A stretch of 64,000 nucleotides of DNA from Paraburkholderia lycopersici (lineage in GTDB: Bacteria; Pseudomonadota; Gammaproteobacteria; Burkholderiales; Burkholderiaceae), in the NCBI RefSeq assembly GCF_900096975.1, contig NZ_FMYQ01000002.1, positions 307,862-371,861 on the forward strand, written 5' to 3'. Under the pieces are notes generated by a model. That model searched no databases and was not told the origin of the DNA. It worked only from the letters and a program-made list of their open reading frames with translations. How positions within the stretch are numbered: the stretch's first letter is position 1; each line of letters starts with the position of its first letter. Positions 1 through 10,496 of this stretch are shown piece after piece. The position numbers and the translations under genes are program-made.

Positions 1-1205
1 CGCTGCGCGTCGAGCCCGTGTACGTCCACGCGCTGCTGGAGACGGTGGGGCAGCAGGGCGCCACGCTCGCCGCGCGAAGCGGCAACGCGTTCGGGCTCGA
101 CATCGCGGACGAACTGCCGCCGGTGCTGGAGCTGGACGGCAGGCGCTTGCAGCAGATGATCGGCAACCTGCTCGACAATGCCGCGAAGTTCACCCGCGAC
201 GGCGCGATCCGGCTTGCCGTCGAATCCCGCGTGACGGATGCGGATCGCCAGCTCTATCTGCTGGTCTTCTCCGTGAGCGACAGCGGCTGCGGCATTGCGC
301 CCGAAGACCAGGCGCGGATCTTTGAGCCGTTCACGCGTCTCGATGGCGCCCGCCACACGCCCGGCATCGGGCTCGGGCTCGCGATCGTCAAGCTGTGGGC
401 CGCCCGCATGGGCGGCTCGGTGCAGGTCGACAGCACGCCGGACCGCGGCACGACGATCCGCATCCGGATTCCGGCGCGCGCGGTCGGCGAAGCCGGCGTC
501 AGCCATGCGCGCCTGCCCGAAGCCGTCGATGCGCTCCCGCCGATCGACGGCGCCGGGCGGCGCGTGCTGGTCGTGGAGGACACCGGGGAAATCCGGCAGC
601 TGCTTCACGACGATCTGGCGAACGTGGGCTTCGAGGTCGAGGCCGTCGCCGACGGCGCGGCGGCTATTGCCCGCCTCGAGACCCGGACGGCGCCGCCGCC
701 GGATCTGGTGTTGACCGACCATCTGATGCCGGGAGCGAATGGCGACGCGGTCCTTGCCGCCGCCCGGCAACACTGCCCCGGCGTGCCCGTCGTCGCGCTG
801 TCGGCGACGCCGCAAAGGGCCGTGACCGACGATGCGTCGCCGGGCGCGCCCCGCTACGACGCGAGTCTGCTGAAGCCGGTGAGTCTCGTCGACCTGCGCA
901 ACACGATTGCGCGCGTGCTTGGGCTCGCGCGGGCCGGGATCGCCGCCGACGCGGCGTGGTCGGCGGAGTCGCCCGTCCCGCCGTCGGGCGAGACATTGGA
1001 GGAGGCGCGATGCCTTGTCGAACTCGGCGCGGTTTCCGACCTGATCGAGTGGGCCGACCGGCTTGCCGACGAGCAACCCGAATGTGAGCCGTTCGCGCGG
1101 TGCGTAGGCCGGTTCGCCCGTCTTGGCGAGCTCGCGAAGATCGAGGCGCTGCTGGGGACCGGGGCGGCACAGCGTTCGGCGCTGTCCACCGCCTTGCCTG
1201 AATGA
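1..1205 (+). CDS. hybrid sensor histidine kinase/response regulator, 3' part
   Basis: The reading frame is open to the left edge (frame begins at base 3), so the N-terminal sensor and the phospho-accepting His lie outside the window. What remains is a HATPase_c domain with N box NLLDNAAKF, G1 box DSGCGIAPED and G2 box GIGLGLAIVK, then a receiver domain. The receiver has VLVVEDTGE, the phospho-acceptor Asp in VLTDHLMPG and the conserved Lys in SLLKP. A tail of about 100 residues with no recognised domain follows. The layout is that of a hybrid kinase that passes phosphate from its own His to a C-terminal Asp. The stimulus cannot be read from this fragment, and no partner regulator lies immediately downstream. 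Confidence 0.9.
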   Translation, partial: LRVEPVYVHALLETVGQQGATLAARSGNAFGLDIADELPPVLELDGRRLQQMIGNLLDNAAKFTRDGAIRLAVESRVTDADRQLYLLVFSVSDSGCGIAPEDQARIFEPFTRLDGARHTPGIGLGLAIVKLWAARMGGSVQVDSTPDRGTTIRIRIPARAVGEAGVSHARLPEAVDALPPIDGAGRRVLVVEDTGEIRQLLHDDLANVGFEVEAVADGAAAIARLETRTAPPPDLVLTDHLMPGANGDAVLAAARQHCPGVPVVALSATPQRAVTDDASPGAPRYDASLLKPVSLVDLRNTIARVLGLARAGIAADAAWSAESPVPPSGETLEEARCLVELGAVSDLIEWADRLADEQPECEPFARCVGRFARLGELAKIEALLGTGAAQRSALSTALPE

Positions 1206-1303
1206 CGCGACGATGCGTGGCGTGACGCGAGAATCTGGCGATGCGCGGTCCGTACCGGGTGGCCGGGCAGCGGCCGCAATCCGCGAGCGGACCGCGTGCA
1301 GAG

Positions 1304-1450
1304 TCACTGCCCGGCATACCCTTCGCCGAAGGGCGGCATAAACGGTCCTCCGGCCGGCCCGCCGAACTGCCCGGGCGTCGCGCCCGCCATGGGGAAAGCG
1401 AGCCGCCCCGAAGTCGCTCCCGGCCCCCAGCCAGGGGACTTGCCCGCCAT
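1304..1450 (-). CDS. possible 48-aa peptide or 3' remnant of a decayed gene
   Basis: An ATG frame on the minus strand encodes 48 residues, rich in Gly, Pro, Ala and Phe, starting MAGKSPGWGP and ending GEGYAGQ. The frame stays open upstream of the ATG with Arg/Lys-rich text, so the ATG may be internal to an older gene. No clear Shine-Dalgarno is visible and I recognise no family. It is listed because the composition looks more protein-like than the other frames here. It could equally be chance in GC-rich DNA. Confidence 0.2.
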   Translation of the reverse strand: MAGKSPGWGPGATSGRLAFPMAGATPGQFGGPAGGPFMPPFGEGYAGQ

Positions 1451-1843
1451 CGATCTCTTGCCCGCCGCACGGGTGCGCTCCCCACGTCTGACGCGCGCAG
1501 CGGCCTCTCGAACACAACCTTGAAGGTCCAGCGGTCGCCACCATTGCAGGCCGGGCGGGAGCCGGGTGAAGCAAGTCCAACGCGCGCGGACGAAACAGAA
1601 CGGGGAGTGCCGACGCGCGACGCCATGTCAAACGAGAAATGGCGAATTGAATACGAATAAAAGGCAGATCGCCTGCGGCGGCCCACGCCGCGCGGCAACC
1701 CGTGAATATTGAGCGTGGTGTAAAGGACTGTTCCAGTCTCTGCGCTATATCGACGCAGGGTGCCGTAACCAATATACCGACCTGCCACCGCGACTGCGCG
1801 CTTTATCGCGGGCAAGTGGCGAGATCTTCAAAAGCAGATTTTC

Positions 1844-1855
1844 ATATTTAAATAT
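1844..1855. promoter_or_regulatory. AT palindrome upstream of porin
   Basis: ATATTTAAATAT is a perfect 12-base palindrome in a locally AT-rich stretch, 42 bases before the porin start. It may be part of the promoter or a regulator site. No matching regulator is identified. Confidence 0.3.
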
Positions 1856-1897
1856 TCGGACTACGAATTTAATTTGACGAGAGTCGGGTGACGGAAC

Positions 1898-3085
1898 ATG
1901 GCGCAATTGGGATTGACTAGAACAACATACGGCATCGTCGGCTTCGGGGTCTTGGTGGCGACGACTTCTCCCCTTACGTGGGCACAGGGCTCCGTTCAGC
2001 TTTCGGGCATCATCGACACAGGTATTGCCTATGTCAGCGACGCCGGCAATACGCAGGGGCATCAAAGCGCATGGCAGGCAAAGAGCGGCGACATCAACGG
2101 CAGTCGATGGATCCTGTCCGGCAACGAGGCACTCGGCGGAGACCTGAGCGCGGTCTTCATGCTGGCCAACGGCTTTGCGCCGATGACGGGCGGGATCTCG
2201 CAGCAGGGCCGGATGTTCGGCTTCCAGTCCTGGCTCGGACTGCAGTCGCAATCGCGGGGCACGCTCACGTTGGGGCGGCAGTTCGACGAGGTGGTGCAGT
2301 TCGTGGAGCCGTTCTCGCTCGGCGGGACGCGTTACGGCGGCACGGCCTTCGCGCACGTTTTCGACAATGACAACCTCGACAACTGGACGCGGATCAACAA
2401 TTCGGTCAAGTACGTGAGCCCTCTGATGGGCGGCCTGAAGCTGGGCGCGTTGTACGGCTTCTCGAACCAGGCCGGAGGTTTCGACAACAATCGCGCCTAC
2501 AGTCTGGGCGCATCGTATCAATACGGGAATCTCGATCTCGGTGCGGGCTATTTCCAGTTCAACAACGCATCGAATCTCGCGGGCGCAAACACGGATGGCG
2601 CGGTGCCGGCCGGGGCGCCCTTCAATGCGAGCCGCCAGCGAACCTGGGCTGCGGGCGGCCTGTTTCATTTCGGCAATGGCGCCGCCGGCCTCGTGCTCAG
2701 CGAGACGCGGCTCGATAACGCCAAGTCGATCAACAACGTCGTCGATACCGCGATCAGCCTGCCGGGCGACGACGTGCGGTTCCAGAATATCGAAGTCAAT
2801 GTGCGCTATACCGTGCTGCCGCAGTGGGACGTCGCCGCTGCCTATACGTTCACGGCCGGCCGCTTCGCGACGCCGACGGGCGTGCGCTATCCGAAATGGC
2901 ACCAGGCGGGCATCGTCAATACCTACTTCCTGTCACCGGCCACCGACGTCTACGCCGAGGTGATCTATCAGCGCGCCAACGAATTGTCCGGAACGGGCAT
3001 ACAGGGTGCGCAGATCGCCAACTTCTCCCGCGCGTCGGGCGCGAACCAGCTCGTCGCTTCGATTGGTTTGCGGCACCGGTTCTGA
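1898..3085 (+). CDS. Gram-negative porin, Burkholderia OmpC type
   Basis: This 395-aa outer-membrane general porin has a cleavable signal peptide: a hydrophobic run, then TWAQG with probable cleavage after WAQ. The mature start (GSVQLSGIIDTGIAYV) is typical of the family. The end, SIGLRHRF, has the C-terminal Phe needed for BamA-dependent insertion. The family forms 16-stranded trimeric barrels for small hydrophilic solutes. The ATG is preceded by a weak purine stretch (GACGGAAC). It is monocistronic and lies between the AT-rich palindrome region and the groES promoter. Specificity cannot be read from sequence. Confidence 0.93.
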   Translation: MAQLGLTRTTYGIVGFGVLVATTSPLTWAQGSVQLSGIIDTGIAYVSDAGNTQGHQSAWQAKSGDINGSRWILSGNEALGGDLSAVFMLANGFAPMTGGISQQGRMFGFQSWLGLQSQSRGTLTLGRQFDEVVQFVEPFSLGGTRYGGTAFAHVFDNDNLDNWTRINNSVKYVSPLMGGLKLGALYGFSNQAGGFDNNRAYSLGASYQYGNLDLGAGYFQFNNASNLAGANTDGAVPAGAPFNASRQRTWAAGGLFHFGNGAAGLVLSETRLDNAKSINNVVDTAISLPGDDVRFQNIEVNVRYTVLPQWDVAAAYTFTAGRFATPTGVRYPKWHQAGIVNTYFLSPATDVYAEVIYQRANELSGTGIQGAQIANFSRASGANQLVASIGLRHRF

Positions 3086-3181
3086 TGCAGGACGGCGATA
3101 GCCGTTCTTCGTCGAATGCTTAGCGCCGAGCGGCATAAGTCGATAGGCGCCGCTGAGAGATATCGATTTTCCTATCCGTTA

Positions 3182-3211
3182 TTGGAGCGGCGCGCGCCAT
3201 GTTCCTATACT
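3182..3211 (+). promoter_or_regulatory. groES promoter, sigma-70 type
   Basis: The -35 box is TTGGAG (3182-3187) and the -10 box is TATACT (3206-3211), with an 18-base spacer. Transcription would start near 3218, directly at the CIRCE element, which fits repression by HrcA. Confidence 0.65.
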
Positions 3212-3221
3212 CGATTCCCCA

Positions 3222-3248
3222 TCAGCACTCGCATTAGGCGAGTGCCAC
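3222..3248 (+). promoter_or_regulatory. CIRCE element (HrcA operator)
   Basis: TCAGCACTC (3222-3230), a 9-base spacer and GAGTGCCAC (3240-3248) match the CIRCE consensus TTAGCACTC-N9-GAGTGCTAA. The inner GCACTC/GAGTGC arms are perfect; only outer bases differ. The position between the -10 box and the groES start is the classical one for HrcA repression of chaperonin operons. Confidence 0.85.
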
Positions 3249-3280
3249 TTTCACCCGCCGACATTTGCGAGGAATGCCCC

Positions 3281-5226
<1,946 letters not shown>

Positions 5227-5247
5227 ACCGACCGGCAAGTCGAGGAA

Positions 5248-5271
5248 GCGGGCCGCGAAAGCGCGGCCCGC
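5248..5271 (+). terminator. groEL downstream hairpin
   Basis: GCGGGCCGCG, a 4-base loop AAAG and CGCGGCCCGC form a perfect 10-bp stem 21 bases after the groEL stop. There is no T tract, so it may act as an mRNA-end stabiliser or an L-shaped terminator shared with the convergent rhodanese gene. Confidence 0.6.
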
Positions 5272-5369
5272 GCATCTGGGCGATCGATCTGCGCGGTGTG
5301 GGCGTCGAGATCGCCCGCGATACCGCGAAGTACGCCGCTGGATAGTGCGCTGCCGGGGCAGCCGGGGGC

Positions 5370-6977
5370 TCAGATCACGAAGAAGCCGTGCGTGCCGTCG
5401 CGCCCGAGCTGCGCGACGAGACCGTACTCCCATTCCAGATACGCATTCATCGCTTCGTGCGCGTTGCCGGTTCCTTCGTATGGGCGTCGATAGCGGTCGA
5501 TACGCGGCGAGGCCAGATGCGCGTCGCCGCTCTCGACGGGCAGCCCTGCGCGAATCCAGGCCGAGGTGCCGCCTTCGAGCACTTCGACCGGCTTGCCGGT
5601 GAACGCAGCGACGTCGGCTGCGGCGAACGGGGCGAGCGTGTTCGTCATGCACACGGCGACGTAGCGTCTCGCGTCAGGCAGCGCGCGCAGGTCATTGAAA
5701 CCGGGGCCGAGATGCGCGCGCAGCGCCCACCGTGCGCCGGGAATGTGCGCCTTGATGTGATTCGCGCTCGACGTGAAATCGAGCACGACGGTGCCATGGC
5801 CGCGCTCGGCAAGACGCGCGGCCAGCGCTTCGGCCGTGACCGATTCGACGCGCGCTGCATCGGGCTTCGGCGCGTGCCATGTCCCGGCTTCGGTCAGATC
5901 TGCGGCGCGCGCTTCGTCGACGACGTAGACGTCGATGTTCATCTGGGCGAGCCAGGACGCGGTCATGTTCGCGCGCACGCCATCGTCGTCGAAGAGCACG
6001 ACGCGCGCGCCGCGCACGGGCGCGAACATTTCCGTTTCCTGCACGAGCTGGCCGCCCGGCGCGCCCTGGAAGCCGGGCGCGTGCGCATGCTCGTACTCGG
6101 CCGGCGTGCGCACGTCGAAGCGATAGGTCGTGCGCGCGGTCTCGGCGGTCCAGCAGGCGGCTTCGTCGAGCGTCGTGCGTCCCACGCCGGCGCGGCCGGC
6201 CAGCGCGGCGGCGGCGGCGCGCGACGAGGCCAGCGTGGCCGCGTCGCGTCCTGCCTCGAGATCGAACTGGCGCGCACTCCCATGTTCGAGCGCCTGCCCC
6301 GCGAGCGTCCAGCCGATCGTGCCGTTGCGCAATGCCGCCACGACGTTCGGCAGCCCCGCATTGACGAGCGATTGCGTGCCGATGATGCTGCGCGTACGCC
6401 CCGCGCAGTTCACGACGACGCGCGTGGCCGGATCGGGAGCGAGCGCGCGGGCGCGCAGCGCGAGTTCCGCCCCCGGGACGCTGATGCTGCCGGGGATGTT
6501 CATGGTCTGATATTCGTCGAAGCGGCGCGCGTCGAGCACTACCACGTCTTCGCCGCTCGCGAGCAGCGCCTTCACGGCCTCGGCGGACAGCGAAGGCGTG
6601 TGGCGCCTCGCTTCGACGAACTCGCCAAACGCCTTGCTCGGCACGTTCACATCGCGGAACACTTCGCCGCCGGCACGAATCCAGCCTGCGAGCCCGCCTT
6701 CGAGCAGCGCGATATCGGTGTAGCCGAGCGCGTCGAGCTTCACCGCGGCGCGCTGCGCGAAGCCTTCGCCGTTGTCGAGCAGCACGATGGGCACGCTGCG
6801 GCGCGGCAGTTTCGTCCAGACGTCGAGTTCCAGTTTGGAGAGCGGCAGATTCGCGGCGAAAAGCGGATGGCTTTGCGCATGCGGATCTTCTTCGCGCACG
6901 TCGAGCAGTGCGATTTCGCGGCGGGCAAGCAGGGCATCGCGCACGTCATGGTACGTGCGCGTGGGAAATGACTTCAT
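5370..6977 (-). CDS. multidomain rhodanese-type sulfurtransferase
   Basis: This 535-aa cytoplasmic protein is built from four rhodanese-like domains, each with LDVRxxxEY- or HIPGA-like text. Only domain 2 (VVVNCAGRTRS, about residue 200) keeps a canonical active-site loop with Cys. Domain 4 has an atypical VAVCMTNTLAP loop, and domains 1 and 3 (LLDNGEG, LFDDDGV) have lost the Cys. Rhodaneses move sulfane sulfur, for example to cyanide or thiols. The start ATG overlaps the stop of the thiol dioxygenase gene by 4 bases (ATGA), so the two are translationally coupled and probably act in sequence on thiol sulfur. A similar thiol dioxygenase-rhodanese pairing occurs in Pseudomonas, from memory. Confidence 0.85.
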   Translation of the reverse strand: MKSFPTRTYHDVRDALLARREIALLDVREEDPHAQSHPLFAANLPLSKLELDVWTKLPRRSVPIVLLDNGEGFAQRAAVKLDALGYTDIALLEGGLAGWIRAGGEVFRDVNVPSKAFGEFVEARRHTPSLSAEAVKALLASGEDVVVLDARRFDEYQTMNIPGSISVPGAELALRARALAPDPATRVVVNCAGRTRSIIGTQSLVNAGLPNVVAALRNGTIGWTLAGQALEHGSARQFDLEAGRDAATLASSRAAAAALAGRAGVGRTTLDEAACWTAETARTTYRFDVRTPAEYEHAHAPGFQGAPGGQLVQETEMFAPVRGARVVLFDDDGVRANMTASWLAQMNIDVYVVDEARAADLTEAGTWHAPKPDAARVESVTAEALAARLAERGHGTVVLDFTSSANHIKAHIPGARWALRAHLGPGFNDLRALPDARRYVAVCMTNTLAPFAAADVAAFTGKPVEVLEGGTSAWIRAGLPVESGDAHLASPRIDRYRRPYEGTGNAHEAMNAYLEWEYGLVAQLGRDGTHGFFVI

Positions 6978-7570
6978 GAGGCGAGGGTTTCCTTGCCCAG
7001 ATCCCAGAGATTCGGAAGGGCGTCGTTGGAGTAGCCGGAAATGAAAGGCTTCGGCGCGGCGCCGGGCGGGTAGGTGAACCGCCGCACCGCGCCGATGTTC
7101 GCGCCGTAGACGTGAATGCTGACCGACACGCGATCGTCGTATGCGTTGCGCACGCGGTGAATGTCGCCGACGGTCGGCGAGACGGCCTCGACCGCGCCGC
7201 GTTCGAGCAACACTTCGTCGCCGAGCGCTTGCAATGCGCCGGCCGCATCGCGCGCGTAAGGTTGCGCATACTCCGCACCGCGCAGGACGCCGATCAAGCC
7301 CCATACCGTGTGATCGTGCACGGGCGTCTGCTGACCCGGTCCCCAGACGAAGCTCACCACCGAAAAGCGTTGGCGCGCATCGGCATGGAGCAGGTATTGC
7401 TGATAACGCTCGGGCGAAGGCCGGGCGTAGGCGTCGGGCAACCAGTCGTCATCGCGAACGAGTTCGCGCAACGCTTCGAGCCCTTGTTCGATCAGCTCGG
7501 GCTCGGGCGGTGCCCGGTCGACGAGTTCTGCGATCGTGCCGACGAAGCGGCGCAGCTTGTGGATGCCCAT
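6974..7570 (-). CDS. thiol dioxygenase (cysteine / 3-mercaptopropionate dioxygenase family)
   Basis: This 198-aa cupin is a non-haem iron enzyme that oxidises a thiol to a sulfinate with O2. The three Fe ligands are visible: HDH in TPVHDHTVWG (H85, H87) and H138 in GDIHRV. The Ser-His-Tyr triad of the family appears in SVSIHVYG. The text YQQYLLHAD carries Gln rather than Arg at the carboxylate-binding position, which in studied bacterial enzymes favours 3-mercaptopropionate over cysteine. The substrate is therefore inferred. It sits between an LLM monooxygenase and the coupled rhodanese in a leftward sulfur operon. Confidence 0.88.
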   Translation of the reverse strand: MGIHKLRRFVGTIAELVDRAPPEPELIEQGLEALRELVRDDDWLPDAYARPSPERYQQYLLHADARQRFSVVSFVWGPGQQTPVHDHTVWGLIGVLRGAEYAQPYARDAAGALQALGDEVLLERGAVEAVSPTVGDIHRVRNAYDDRVSVSIHVYGANIGAVRRFTYPPGAAPKPFISGYSNDALPNLWDLGKETLAS

Positions 7571-7636
7571 CAGTCGGGAAGCTCCGGTTTCCTGGGTTGT
7601 GCGAAACGAACGGACAACGGCCTGCGTCGAGCCGTG

Positions 7637-8713
7637 TCAAGCGGCGGCGCGCACGCGCGAGGTCAGTTCGCGCGTGGCCGGAATCAGCGCGCGGCCGTAA
7701 TCGACAGCGTCTTCGAGCGGGTCGAAGCCGCGAATCAGGAACGTGGTGACGCCAAGCGCATGGTATTCGGCGAGGGCCTGCGCGACCTGCTCGGGCGTGC
7801 CGACGAGGGCGGTCGAATTCGACCGGCCGCCGATCTCCCTCGCCACGGCGGTCCACAGGCGCTCGTCGGCGCGCACGCCCTCGCCGGCGGCGGCGAGCAG
7901 CCGGCGCGCGCCTTCGCTCTGAAGCGGGCCACCCTTGTCGAGACCCTGTTCGGCGCGCAGGCGGCGCGTTTGCGCGAGGATGTGCTCCGCGCGCTCCCAC
8001 GCGGCCTTCTCGGTGTCGGCGAGGATCGGCCGGAACGAAACGGAAAAGCGCACGTTGCGTCCGTGCTTCGCGGCCTCGGCGCGCACGCGGCCGATCAGGT
8101 CGGCCACCCCTTGCTTCGATTCGCCCCACAGCGCATAGACGTCGGCATGCTTGCCGGCCACTTCGAGCGCGGCGTCGGATGCACCGCCGAAATAGATGGG
8201 CACATGCGGCTGCTGGCGCGGCTTGACCTCCGACCAGGCCTGTTCGAAGCGATAGAAGCGGCCTTCGTGATCGAACGGCTTGTCTTCGGTCCAGACGCGT
8301 TTGAGGATCTGCAAATACTCGTCAGTGCGTGCATAACGCTCGTCGTGACCCAGGTAATCGCCGTCGCGTCGCTGGTCGGCGTCGCTGCCACCCGAGATGA
8401 AATGCACGGCAAGCCGGCCGCCCGAAAAATGATCGAGCGTCGCGAGCTGGCGCGCGGCGAGCGTCGGCGCGACGAAGCCGGGCCGGTGCGCGAGCATGAA
8501 ATGCACGCGCGAGGTCACGCTAGCCGCGTAGGCGATGGTGAGCGTGGCGTCGGGGCTGATGGAACTGTGCGGCACGAGGATGCGGTCGAAGCCCGCGCGC
8601 TCGTGCGCCTGCGCGAAGTCGCGGACGTAATCGACGTCGATTGCCGGGCCTTGCGGGAGATGCGTTTCCGATACCTTGCGCTGCTGGATCATGCCGATGA
8701 ATTCGATGCTCAT
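7637..8713 (-). CDS. LLM-class FMNH2-dependent monooxygenase, SsuD-like
   Basis: This 358-aa luciferase-like TIM-barrel enzyme would use FMNH2 and O2 to cleave a C-S bond and release sulfite. Family marks are GFDRILVPHSS near residue 40, AHRPGFVAPTLAARQ, SGGRLAVHFISGGSDADQ, the GHDERYARTDEY segment and YFGGASDAA. The ATG at 8713 is chosen because GGAGGGAG lies 6 bases upstream. An in-frame ATG 15 bases earlier would destroy that spacing. It is third from the right in the operon binding protein - LLM - thiol dioxygenase - rhodanese. A decayed paralogue lies near 13.5 kb. It may act on alkanesulfonates, but the exact substrate is unknown. Confidence 0.88.
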   Translation of the reverse strand: MSIEFIGMIQQRKVSETHLPQGPAIDVDYVRDFAQAHERAGFDRILVPHSSISPDATLTIAYAASVTSRVHFMLAHRPGFVAPTLAARQLATLDHFSGGRLAVHFISGGSDADQRRDGDYLGHDERYARTDEYLQILKRVWTEDKPFDHEGRFYRFEQAWSEVKPRQQPHVPIYFGGASDAALEVAGKHADVYALWGESKQGVADLIGRVRAEAAKHGRNVRFSVSFRPILADTEKAAWERAEHILAQTRRLRAEQGLDKGGPLQSEGARRLLAAAGEGVRADERLWTAVAREIGGRSNSTALVGTPEQVAQALAEYHALGVTTFLIRGFDPLEDAVDYGRALIPATRELTSRVRAAA

Positions 8714-8810
8714 GCTGGCTCCCTCCATGGACGGACCAGCCTAACATCCGGTCATGCAAACTTTAAATATCGAATGCTGATAAACATTCCATTTGCACAT
8801 GAAGCGCCGC

Positions 8811-9797
8811 CTATGCGCCGATCGTAACCGCGCGCTTCAGGGCGAAGTCCCAGCGATCGGCGCGCGCCGTCTCCACGGGGGCGGGCAGCAGGTGCGCGTT
8901 GAAGAACGTATCGGCGATTTTTTGCTGTTCGCCGAAATTCGCCGCGCTCACCTCGCGCACGAGATAGCTACGGCGCGCGTTGGCGCGCTCGATGGTCGAG
9001 GCGTCGAGACCCCAGATCGGCGCGAGCAGGCGCGCGGCGTCCTTCGGCGCGTTGCGCACCCATTGGCCGGCGGCGCGCAACTGGGCGTAGACGCCGTCGA
9101 TTACGTCGGGCCGCGCCTCGGCAAAGCGGGTCGAGGCGAGGTAATAGCGCTGGTAGCTGGCGAGTCCCTTGCCGTCGGCGAGGATGCGCACGTCGGCCAG
9201 TTGGTCGACGGATGCCACGTAAGGGTCCCAGGTGACCCATGCGTCGACGCTGCCGTGCTCGAATGCGGCGCGCCCGTCGGCAGGCGTGAGGTAGTGGATG
9301 CGCACGGCGTCGGCGGGAACGTTGGCCTGCGCGAGCGCCGCCAGCAGCAGGTAGTGGCTGCCGGCCGCCTTCGTCACGGCGATGTCCTTGTCCCGCAGGT
9401 CAGCGAGCGTGCGCAGCGGTCCCGCGCGCTTGACGATGATGGCCTGCGCGGCTGGCGAGGGCGCTTCCTGGGCAACGTAGACGAAGCGCGCATGCGCGGC
9501 CTGAGCGAAGATCGGCACGGTATCCGCGACGTCCGCGCTGAAGTCGACGGCTTCCGCGTTGAGCGCCTCCGTAAGCGGCAGGCCGCTCGCGAACTCGCTC
9601 CAGCTCACGCTGACGCCGAGCGGCGCGAGCGCGGCTTCGAGCTTGCCTTGCGTCTTCAGCACGGTGATGAGCGTCGAGGACTTCTGATAGCCGATACGCA
9701 GCGTCGAAGCCGGCGCGGCGAACGCGAGCCCCGTGGTCGCCGCGAGGCCGAGAATCGAACCACGAACGAGCAGGCTGCGGCGCGAGGGAGAAAACAT
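8811..9797 (-). CDS. sulfonate/nitrate-type ABC transporter binding protein
   Basis: This 328-aa periplasmic binding protein belongs to the SsuA/TauA group (NMT1-like fold). It has an export signal starting MFSPSRRSLLVRG, with Tat-like paired Arg, then a hydrophobic stretch and LAFAAPAS. The mature part opens with LRIGYQK and carries DAWVTWDPYVA, which is typical of alkanesulfonate-binding proteins. The chosen ATG makes the signal peptide compact; an upstream extension lacks signal character. It is the first gene of the leftward operon. The only SsuC/SsuB-type pair nearby is divergent, starting at 10497, so the protein probably feeds that transporter. Confidence 0.87.
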   Translation of the reverse strand: MFSPSRRSLLVRGSILGLAATTGLAFAAPASTLRIGYQKSSTLITVLKTQGKLEAALAPLGVSVSWSEFASGLPLTEALNAEAVDFSADVADTVPIFAQAAHARFVYVAQEAPSPAAQAIIVKRAGPLRTLADLRDKDIAVTKAAGSHYLLLAALAQANVPADAVRIHYLTPADGRAAFEHGSVDAWVTWDPYVASVDQLADVRILADGKGLASYQRYYLASTRFAEARPDVIDGVYAQLRAAGQWVRNAPKDAARLLAPIWGLDASTIERANARRSYLVREVSAANFGEQQKIADTFFNAHLLPAPVETARADRWDFALKRAVTIGA

Positions 9798-10496
9798 GGC
9801 GGATCCGGAATCGGTTGGCGAAACGACGAGTCTGGATCGATCCCGCGTACAAGACAACGAAGCAATTGCGCTAAGGATTCGCGCGCAGGAACTTTACGCG
9901 GCAGGGAGCGGGTCTTCGAACCGGCGGGCGGCTACACGGCCACGCCCCGCAGGAGCGAGACGCCCAGATGAGCGAAGAGACAGGAAGAGGTTACGTCAGC
10001 CATGCGGGTTTCGTCATTGCCGTGACCCGGTACGACCGTGACGAAAAGCCTTCCCTGCGGATGGCCGCTTCGATTTCGCTCTGCGGGGTTGCGAGAAGAG
10101 AGCCCGCTATTAAAGACCGCTCGGCGCAGCGATGACAAGCGGTTTTTCGTGCTTTGCTTTTTCCATTTGACGGACAGCGCCTCATGAAACAAACATGCGC
10201 GACGTAAATGATTCAGCCAGATAAACATATATACATAGAATAATTCTCACGCCCCGGCTTCCCCGTTACGCTTCTCCCACAAATGCAAGCGAGGACCTAT
10301 GGGCAGCTCTGCTTCATCATCGTTTATTCCGCGCCGGCGCCTGCCGTGCGCTTGTGTCCCGGCCGACGTCGGCACGTCGCGGCCGGTGGCCGACATCGCG
10401 GCGCAAGACGGCATCGCGCCGCGTCGTCTGCGCGCGCGCGCCGTTGCCGATACGCAGACCGGCGCCCCCGTCTGATCTCGCGAGGAGGAAGCATTC
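9798..10496. other. divergent intergenic region between two sulfur operons
   Basis: About 700 bases separate two divergent operons. No reading frame here has convincing protein character. The stretch 10130-10260 is clearly AT-richer than its surroundings and includes TATATACATAGAATAATTC, so promoters and regulator sites are likely. A strong Shine-Dalgarno (AGGAGGAA) lies just before 10497. The length would allow long 5' leaders or an unrecognised small RNA, but none is identified. Confidence 0.5.

Larger units (their letters stand above)
1206..1897. other. 692-base gap without a confident gene
   Basis: No convincing long gene is present. On the minus strand a 48-codon frame (1304-1450) encodes a Gly/Pro/Met/Phe-rich peptide ending in PPFGEGYAGQ. 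It resembles the tail of a larger protein and may be a gene remnant. The last 150 bases are AT-rich and contain the perfect 12-base palindrome ATATTTAAATAT (1844-1855) just upstream of the porin, so they probably hold its promoter. Confidence 0.5.

Noticed and set aside
7112..8827. 571-codon plus-strand frame across the thiol dioxygenase and LLM genes
   Set aside because: Antisense to two genes with catalytic motifs; composition typical of a GC-rich shadow.
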